This document shows, one piece after another, positions 16,801-25,800 of a stretch of DNA of 64,000 nucleotides (positions within the stretch are counted from its first letter, which is position 1; every line of letters starts with the position of its first letter). The stretch lies in NCBI RefSeq assembly GCF_001037465.1, contig NZ_LFCV01000067.1, positions 1 to 64,000 on the forward strand. Direction: 5' to 3'. The notes under the pieces were generated by a model. The model ran no database searches. It was not told where the DNA came from and saw only the letters and a list, made by a program, of their open reading frames with translations. The translations under genes were made by a program, and so were the position numbers. The DNA is from Xenorhabdus khoisanae. Its GTDB lineage: Bacteria; Pseudomonadota; Gammaproteobacteria; Enterobacterales; Enterobacteriaceae.

Positions 16801-19800
16801 TAGTTCAGGTAAAGCCAGTTCTTGAGCCGGCGTGTTATTTAAGGCCAGCATCACCTGAAAGATTGGGCTGTAACTGAGGCTGCGCTCAGGCTGTAGTGCT
16901 TCCACCACCTGCTCGAAAGGCAAATCCTGATGGGCATAGGCCGCGAGCGCCTGTTCCCGGACCTGTGCAAGCACATCAGCCACACTGAGTCCATCATGGA
17001 ATTTGATACGCAGGGCCAGCGTGTTGACAAAGAAACCCATTATTCCTTCAAGTGCATGATGTGGGCGATTGGCCACCGGCGTACCAATCACAATATCATC
17101 CTGACCACTGAGTCGGGCAAGTACGATGCTCCATGCACTCAGCACAGTCATAAACAAGGTGGTGTTATGGCGTTGTCCCAGTCCTTTAAGTGATGCCAAT
17201 AATGTGGCATCAAGATGGAAGGAAACCTGATCGCCAACATAAGTTTGTACCGATGGACGTGGGCGATCAGCAGGCAGTGTCAGTAACGCTGGTGCGCCCT
17301 CAAGTTGGGTACACCAGAAATCACGTTGTTCAGCGAGGGCCGCCCCTTGCAATTGTTCATGTTGCCAGACGGCATAATCAGCATACTGAACGGACAAGGG
17401 CGGCAAAGGATCATCGTGGTTATACAGGGCAGCACGGTAGAAGATACCCAGTTCGCGTACTAATACACCAATAGACCAGCCATCAGTGATAATGTGATGC
17501 AGGGTGAGCAGTAACACATGCTCCTCATCGGTCAGTTGCAGCAGTTGACCGCGAATAAGTGGCCCTTGAGCAAAATCAAAGGGCGTTTTCGCCTCAAGAT
17601 CAGCAAGTTCAGTCACATGGCGGGTATGAAGAGCCGGATCAAGCTGACGCAGGTCATGGCAGGACAGGGCGAAGCCGATATCAGCAGGATCGATGTGTTG
17701 GCAGGGTTGACCTTCCACCAGAACAAAACGGGTACGCAAACTCTCATGGCGGGCAACCAGACGATCAAATGCGATGGTCAAAGCCTGACGATTGAGCGAA
17801 CCGGTCAGGCGCAGTGCGGAAGGAAGATGGTAAGCCAGGCTCGCCGCCGGATCGAGTTGTCCCAGAAACCACAAACGCTGTTGGGCAAAAGACAAAGGTA
17901 ATGGTTGGTTCCGGTCAGCAACAGGAATCATGGCCTGAGTGGTTGCAGCCGCGTCAGTAATGGTATGGGCCAAATCCATCAGGACAGGTTGGGCAAAGAG
18001 TTGTTGTAACGGCAACTCCCGGGCCAGCGCCTGACGTATACGTGCAACGAGCTGAACGGCCAGCAGGGAATGACCGCCGAGTTCAAAGAAATGGTCATGG
18101 CGTCCAACCCGTTCCAGTCCCAGCAACGCTTGCCAGATCTGCGCCAGAACGGTTTCGGTTTCACCGACAGGTGCTGCATAACCACGCGTCACTACGGCAG
18201 ATGAATCCGGAGCAGGAAGCGCTTTACGGTCAAGTTTCCCGTTAGGTGTTAACGGGAAAGCCGCTAACATGACAAAAGCACTGGGCAGCATATATTCGGC
18301 AAGATGTCGGGTGAGTTGCTGACGCAGTTCAGCGGGAACCAGTTCAACCCCCTCCTGTGGACGCAGATAAGCGACCAGACGTTTCTGATCCGGCTCATGT
18401 TCGCGGGCAAGAACAACCGCATCACGCACCCCGTGACACCGCATCAGTTGGGCCTCGATTTCACCCAACTCAATACGGAAGCCGCGTATTTTGATCTGAA
18501 AGTCATTGCGGCCGAGGTATTCAAGATTGCCGTCAGGCAGCCAGCGTCCGAGGTCGCCGGTTTTGTACATACGGGCATCGGGGATCGTGGAGAACGGATC
18601 GGAAAGGAAACGACTGGCAGTGAGTTCAGGGCGGTTCAGATAACCACGGGCAACCCCCGCGCCAGCGATATGGATTTCCCCTGTTACGCCAAGGGGCACA
18701 GGCTGACCAAATTGGTCAAGAATATAGATTTGTGCGTTGGCTATCGGGCGACCGATGGGGGGCAACGTTGGCCAGTGGTCACTCTCTTTGCCCAATATAT
18801 AGGATGTTGCAACATGGCTTTCCGTCGGGCCGTAGTGATTGTGTAACTGGCAGTTGCCAGCCCGTTGCAGGAAACGCTGAATGGCGGGTGTAATGCGCAA
18901 TTGCTCACCGGCAGTAATAATATGAGCCAGACAGGAAAAGTCGTCATCACTGTTGCTGGCGGCTTCCGCAAGATGCTGGAGGGCGATGTAGGGCAGGAAA
19001 ATACGATCTATTCGTTTTTGCTGAATTAACCGGAGGAGCTGCTGAGGCTCCCGACGCATGGTTTCATTAATCAGAACCAGACCGCCGCCTTCACACAGGG
19101 TGGTAAATATTTCCTGAAAAGCGACATCAAATCCCAGCGCGGCAAATTGCAGGGTCTTGCCGGTTCCAGCGGGATGTGAAGGCGCCTGACGATGCCATTG
19201 CAGCAGGTTTGACAAGGCCGCCAGCGGCATTTCTACTCCTTTGGGTAATCCGGTCGAGCCTGATGTGTAGATCACATAGGCCAGATGATGTGATGCCAGC
19301 TCCAATGACTGTGTGTCCGGGTTATGGGTTGGCTGTTCAGACAGACAGACTTGGGGGGCATCGAGTAACACGGTAGTGTATCCGGCGGCAGGCACGGCAT
19401 GGTTCAATGTATCAGCAAGCGTTGTCTGGGTAAGTAAAGCTACCGGTGCTGAATCCCTGAGCATATACGCCAGTCGTTCGGTCGGGTAGGCGGGATCGAG
19501 CGGGACATAAGCACCACCGGCCTTGAGAATGGCGAGTAACCCCACTACCATCTCCGGACTGCGTTCAACACAAATCGCCACCCGTTCATCCGGCCTTACA
19601 CCCAGCGCAATCAGATGATGCGCCAAACGGTTAGCGCGGCGGTTGAGTTCGCCATAGCTCATAGTTTGATCATCAAACATCACGGCTGTCGCATCAGGCT
19701 GCCGGGCGGCCTGAGTTTCAAACAGTGAGTGAACTAAGGTGTTTTGTGGTCTGTCGGTCTGAGTGGCATTGAAATTCACCAACAATTGTTGTTTTTCCGA

Positions 19801-22800
19801 TTCCGGCAGCATCGGCAGAGCAGCAATCGCCTTCGTCTCATCAGAAGCCATCTCAGCCAGTATATTTGCCAGATAGCCAGTCATACGTTCGGCTGTTGTG
19901 AAATCAAACAGGTCAGCGGCATAAGCCAGAACGCCAACCAAACCAGACTCAGTTTCGGTCAGTGATAACGTTAAATCAAAATAGGCACCATGATGTGCCT
20001 GCTCAATTGATGCAAGCTGTAAACCGGGTAATACCAGCCGCTGGGCCGGCGTGTTATTTAAAGTCAGCATCACCTGAAAGATTGGGCTGTAACTGAGGCT
20101 ACGCTCAGGTTGTAATGCTTCCACTATTTGCTCAAAAGGCAGATCCTGATGAGCATAGGCCGCGAGTGCCTGCTCCCGGACCTGTGCAAGCAAGTCAGCA
20201 ACGCTGAGTTCGTTATTGAATCTGACACGCAAAGCCAGCGTATTGACAAAGAAACCAATCAATCCTTCAAGTTCATTATGTGGACGGTTGGCAACGGGTG
20301 TGCCGATAACAATGTCATCCTGACCACTGAGTCGGGCAAGTACAATGCTCCATGCACTCAGCACAGTCATAAATAAGGTGGCATTATGACGCTGTCCCAG
20401 TCCCTTAAGTGATGCTAATAATGTGGCATCAAGATGGAAGGAAACTTGGCCGCCAACATAAGTTTGTACTGATGGACGCGGGCGATCAGCAGGCAGTGTC
20501 AGTAAGGCCGGAGCACCCTCAAGCTGAGTACACCAGAAATTGCGTTGTGCAGTCAGTGTAGCTTCTTGCCGCCAGCCACGTTGCCAGACGGCATAATCGG
20601 CGTATTGAATGGGCAGCGGTGGTAAGGGAGCATCATGACCGTCAAGTGCAGCGCGGTAGAAAGCCCCCAGTTCGCGCACCAGCACACCAATAGACCAGCC
20701 ATCAGTGATAATGTGATGCAGGGTGAGCAATAACACATGCTCCTCATCGGTCAGTTGCAGCAGTTGACCGCGAATAAGTGGACCCTGAACAAAATCGAAG
20801 GGGGTTTGGGCTTCAACATCGACAAGTTGAGCAACACGACTGGCGTGCAAATCGGGAGCAATCTGGCGCAGGTCATGACAGAACAGAGAAAAACCGATAT
20901 CGGCAGGGTCGATGTGTTGGCAGGGTTGCCCTTCAACCGACACAAAGCGGGTACGCAAGCCTTCATGACGGGCAATCAGACGATCAAGGGCAGTAGTCAA
21001 AGCATGACGATCAAGCGAACCGGTCAGGCGCAGTGCCGCAGGGATGTGATAGGCCAGACTGGCTGCCGGATCGAGTTGTCCCAGAAACCACAGACGCTGT
21101 TGGGCAAATGACAGAGGCAGCGGCTGGCTGCGATCAGCGACGGGGATAATGGCTTGCGTCGTTGTGGCAGCCTCAGTAATTGTGTGAGCCAGCGCCATCA
21201 GGATCGGTCGGTCGAAGATCTTCTGTAATGGCAACTCTCGCGCCAACACTTGACGAATGCGTGCTACAAGCTGGACGGCCAGCAGGGAATGACCTCCGAG
21301 TTCGAAGAAATGGTCATTGCGGCCAATTTGCTCCAGTCCCAATAAGTCTTGCCAGATTTGTGCCAAAGAGGTTTCTGTTTCACCGACTGGCGCTGCATAG
21401 CTGCGTGTAACCACCGCAGATGAATCCGGGGCAGGGAGTGCCTTTCGATCAAGTTTACCATTGGGCGTTAATGGGAAAGCTTCAAGCATCATAAAAGCAC
21501 TGGGTAACATATATTCAGCGAGGTGCAGGGCGAGTTGCTGACGCAGTTCAGCGGGAACCAGTTCAACGCCATCCTGTGGACGCAGATAGGCAACCAGCCG
21601 CTGCTGATTCGGTTCATCTTCTTCGCGGACAATTATTTCTTCTCGGACAACTATTTCTTCTTGGACAACAACGACAGCTTCACGTACTCCGTGACACCGC
21701 ATCAGTTGGGCCTCGATTTCACCCAGTTCAATCCGGAAGCCGCGTAGTTTGACCTGAAAATCATTACGACCGAGATACTCGATATTGCCATCAGGCAGCC
21801 AACGGCCGAGATCGCCGGTTTTGTACATGCGGGCGTCCGGATTTGCAGAGAAAGGATCGTTAAAGAAACGTTCAGCGGTCAGTTCAGGACGATTCAAATA
21901 GCCACGGGCAACCCCTGCACCAGCAATATAGATTTCACCTGTTACGCCAAAAGGAACAAGCTGACCGTGAGTATCGAGAATATAGCTTTGGGTATTGGCG
22001 ATGGGGCGGCCAATCACCGAAGCCTCGGGTATGCCGGGCGTCGCGCTGTATTCATACCATGTAGCATCACCATTAATTTCAGACGAACCATAAAAATTCA
22101 GCAGCCGAATCCAGGGGTATTCTGCCACGACCTGCCGTGCCAGTTCAGGGGCAAGCCGTTCTCCGCTGCAAATCAATGTCCTGATTGATTTCAGGTAATG
22201 ACTATTATCATTACGATCCCGTATCAGGAGTTTCAATAGTGAAGGTACGACCACCAAAAGGTTAACATCAAAGTGCTGCAAGCCTTCACAGAAACGAACA
22301 GGGTCTTTCACTTCATGGTTGTTGAAAACCACCAGTTTACCGCCAGCCAGCAACGTGCCCAGTGTTTCCGTGATCGAATCGACAAAGCTGATGCTGGTTT
22401 TCAGCGCTGCGGTCAATGATGACGTTGCGATATCACGCACGAACCACAACAACCGGTTGCACAAAGCCCGGTGGCTACTCATCACGCCTTTGGGGACACC
22501 TGTTGAACCGGACGTATAAACAACATAGGCCAGATGGTGAGCGGTCAGATCCGTCACTTCCGGGTTATGTTCCGGCTGTGTTTCCATAAACGGTTCTTGG
22601 GGGTCGAGCATAACGATGGGTATAGAATCTGTAGACTCAGGGCCGATACATGTATTCAGATCGATAAATGTAGTATTCAGGCCCACCGTTTGCTGAATTG
22701 CTTGTTGGGTCAGCAGCACCACGGGTGCGGAATCCTCAAGCATATAAGCCAGCCGTTCAGTGGGATAAGCCGGATCAAGCGGCACATAAGCACCGCCGGC

Positions 22801-25800
22801 CTTGAGAATACCAAGCAGCCCCACCACCATCTCCAGACTGCGTTCGACACATATCGCTACCCGATCGTCCGGCCTTACACCCAGCGCAATTAAATGATGT
22901 GCTAAACGGTTGGCACGGCGATTCAGCGCTTCATAACTGAGTAATTGTTCTCCACATACCATTGCAATATCAGTGGGATGACGTGCTGCTTCAATTTCAA
23001 ATAATTGATGGATTAAAACATCTTGTGGGAAGTCTGTCTGGGTAGCGTTGAAATCCACCAACAATTGCTGTTGCTCCGCGGCCGGCAAAATCGGCACTTG
23101 CAGAATGGGTTGTTGCGGATCATGGGCTAAGGCATCAATCAGCCCACTGATAGCAGTGGTTAGATATTGAGTCACGCGGACAGGATCGATCCCGGGCACA
23201 GTCTGAGCCATCAGATGGAAACCCAATCCCAGATCATCCACTGACAGGGTGATGGGATAGTTGGTTCGTTCCTCAGCAGCCAGAATACGCATCCCTGTCC
23301 ACGCCGTGTCAGCGGCTTCGGTCTCACTGGCCTGACTGTGGCGATAATTCAGCAAGGCACTGAACAGCGGCATGGGTTGTGCCACACCACTGCATCGTTG
23401 TGCCAGCGCCAACGGTGCCTGTTCATGTTCCAGCAATGTTGTCAGATTGCGATAGGTGGCCTGTATGACTTCCCGCACACTGCGTCCTGTCAGGGAAATC
23501 CGCATCGGCAGGGTATTGATGAACATACCCAGTGTTCGTTTAACCCCTGAAATTCCCTGTAGGCGGCCCAATAATACCGAACCAAAGACCACATCATCGT
23601 GACCGCTGGTATGTGCCAACACCTGTGCCCAGGCGACATGGAACAGTACGCTGGGGCTGACACCCAGACGACGGGCCTGCGCGCGGATATTCTTCGCCAA
23701 AGCGGGATTGAGCGGGAGACGGGATTCGTTGATGGCGCTGCTATCGCTGTGTACTTTGAGTATCCCGAATGGTGCTGTTGGCTCAACAACATCGGCAAGT
23801 TGGGTGCGGAAATAGTCTTCATGCACTGTGCCTGGCACACTTAAAGTTTGGGCGATAAAGTTGCGATAAGGCAATGCAGCGGGCAGCATTGCGGTATTTC
23901 CCTGCAACACCTGAGCAATTTCAGCGAAGATCAACTCTAATGTCACATGGTCGCTGACCAGATGGTGAAAACGTAAGGATAACAGCCATTCACTTTGTAC
24001 TGGATCGTGGGCAATATCCACAGCGAACAGCGGGGCGCGGCTCAGGTCAAGACGATTCCTGCGGGGATCGGTGTGAGCACATAATTGCGATGGAACGTCG
24101 TCCACTGTAACCGGAGTAAAGACGTTGATACACAATGGCGCATGACGCCAAACCACCTGAACAGGTTGGGCCAGCGCTTGCCAATAAGCAGAAGTACGCA
24201 GAATATCATGGCGGTCGATGATTTGTTGCAACGCGCCTGAAAAAGCATCGAGACGCTCACGGGTATCAAAGGCCAGCAAACTTTGCAGCAGATAATCATC
24301 ACCTTGTGTCTGCAACAAGTGATGGAACAGAATTCCTTCCTGCAATGGTGCCAGCGGATAAATGTCCTGTATATTACTTACCCCGCCGGGAATAGTTTCA
24401 ATAATGGCATTGATTTCCGCCTGAGACAGTGAAACCAGCGGCAACATATCAGGTGTGATGGTGGTGCCGTCTTCGCGGATAAGATTGGCGGGCACCACGA
24501 AAGCAGAAGTATTGTTCTGATATGTCAGAATAGCTTGCGCCAGTTCACTCAGGACAGGCGTGGCGAATACACTGCGCACATCAAGCCGCCAGCCGAGGTT
24601 GTGCAGTTGTTCAATCAGGCTGACGATCATCAGTGAGTGACCACCGAGTTCGAAGAAATGGTCATGACGACCGACTTGCTCCAGTCCCAGCAAATCCTGC
24701 CAGATCCGGGCCAACGCAATTTCTAACTCTCCGGTCGGCGCTTCATAGCCACGTGCCACCATGGCAGAGGAATCAGGTGCAGGAAGTGCCTGACGGTCGA
24801 GTTTGCCGTTGGGGGTCAATGGGAAAGTGTCGAGAACCATAAAGGCACTGGGCAGCATATACTCGGCAAGGTGCGAAGAGAGTTGCCGGCGTAATTCCGC
24901 AGGAACCAATTCAACCCCATCTTGCGCCAGCAGGTAAGCAACCAATCGCTTCTGGCCGACGGTTTTTTCAGCAGATATATCTTCGCGGGCCACAACGACA
25001 GCTTCGCGCACACCATGACACTGCATTAACTGCGCTTCGATTTCACCCAGTTCAATCCGGAAACCCCGCAATTTAACCTGAAAATCATTACGACCCAGAT
25101 ATTCGATATTGCCGCTGGGCAGCCAGCGTCCGAGGTCACCGGTTTTGTACATGCGTGCGTTCGGGTCAGAGGAGAACGGATCAATGAGGAAGCGTTCAGC
25201 GGTAAGTTCAGGACGATTTAAGTAACCCCGGGCGACACCTGCACCCGCGATATGAATTTCACCGGTAACACCAAGAGGAACGGGCTGACCGTAAGTGTCG
25301 AGGATATAGATTCGGGTATTAGCGATCGGGCGCCCGATATGAGTGCCAAAACCGGTTGCCCGATTCATGCGTGTCCATGTTGAATAGGTTGTTGTCTCTG
25401 AGGGACCATACAGATTGCACACGTTCTGTACGGAAGAACGGGCAAACAACTGCTCAACAATATGCGGTTTCAGGGCTTCACCCGCTAAATTGATGGTTTT
25501 GGTTACAGCAGGAATCGCATTGGCATCGATCAAATGTGCAATGGCTGATGGCACGGTATTGATTAGGCTGATCGACGGCTTTGTCGCCGTCAGCCCTGTG
25601 GTGATTAATGACAGGGCATCGGAAACAATATGAACCGTGCCACCGGAAATAAGTGGCGCAAGGCATTCATATACCGCCAGATCAAAATTAAGTGACGTAG
25701 CAAAAAGGGTGTTAGCCAGCTCCTCAGGGCTGAACGTCCGTTGTGCCCAGATCAGGAAATTCACCGTATTACGGTGGGCAATGGCGACCCCTTTTGGCCG

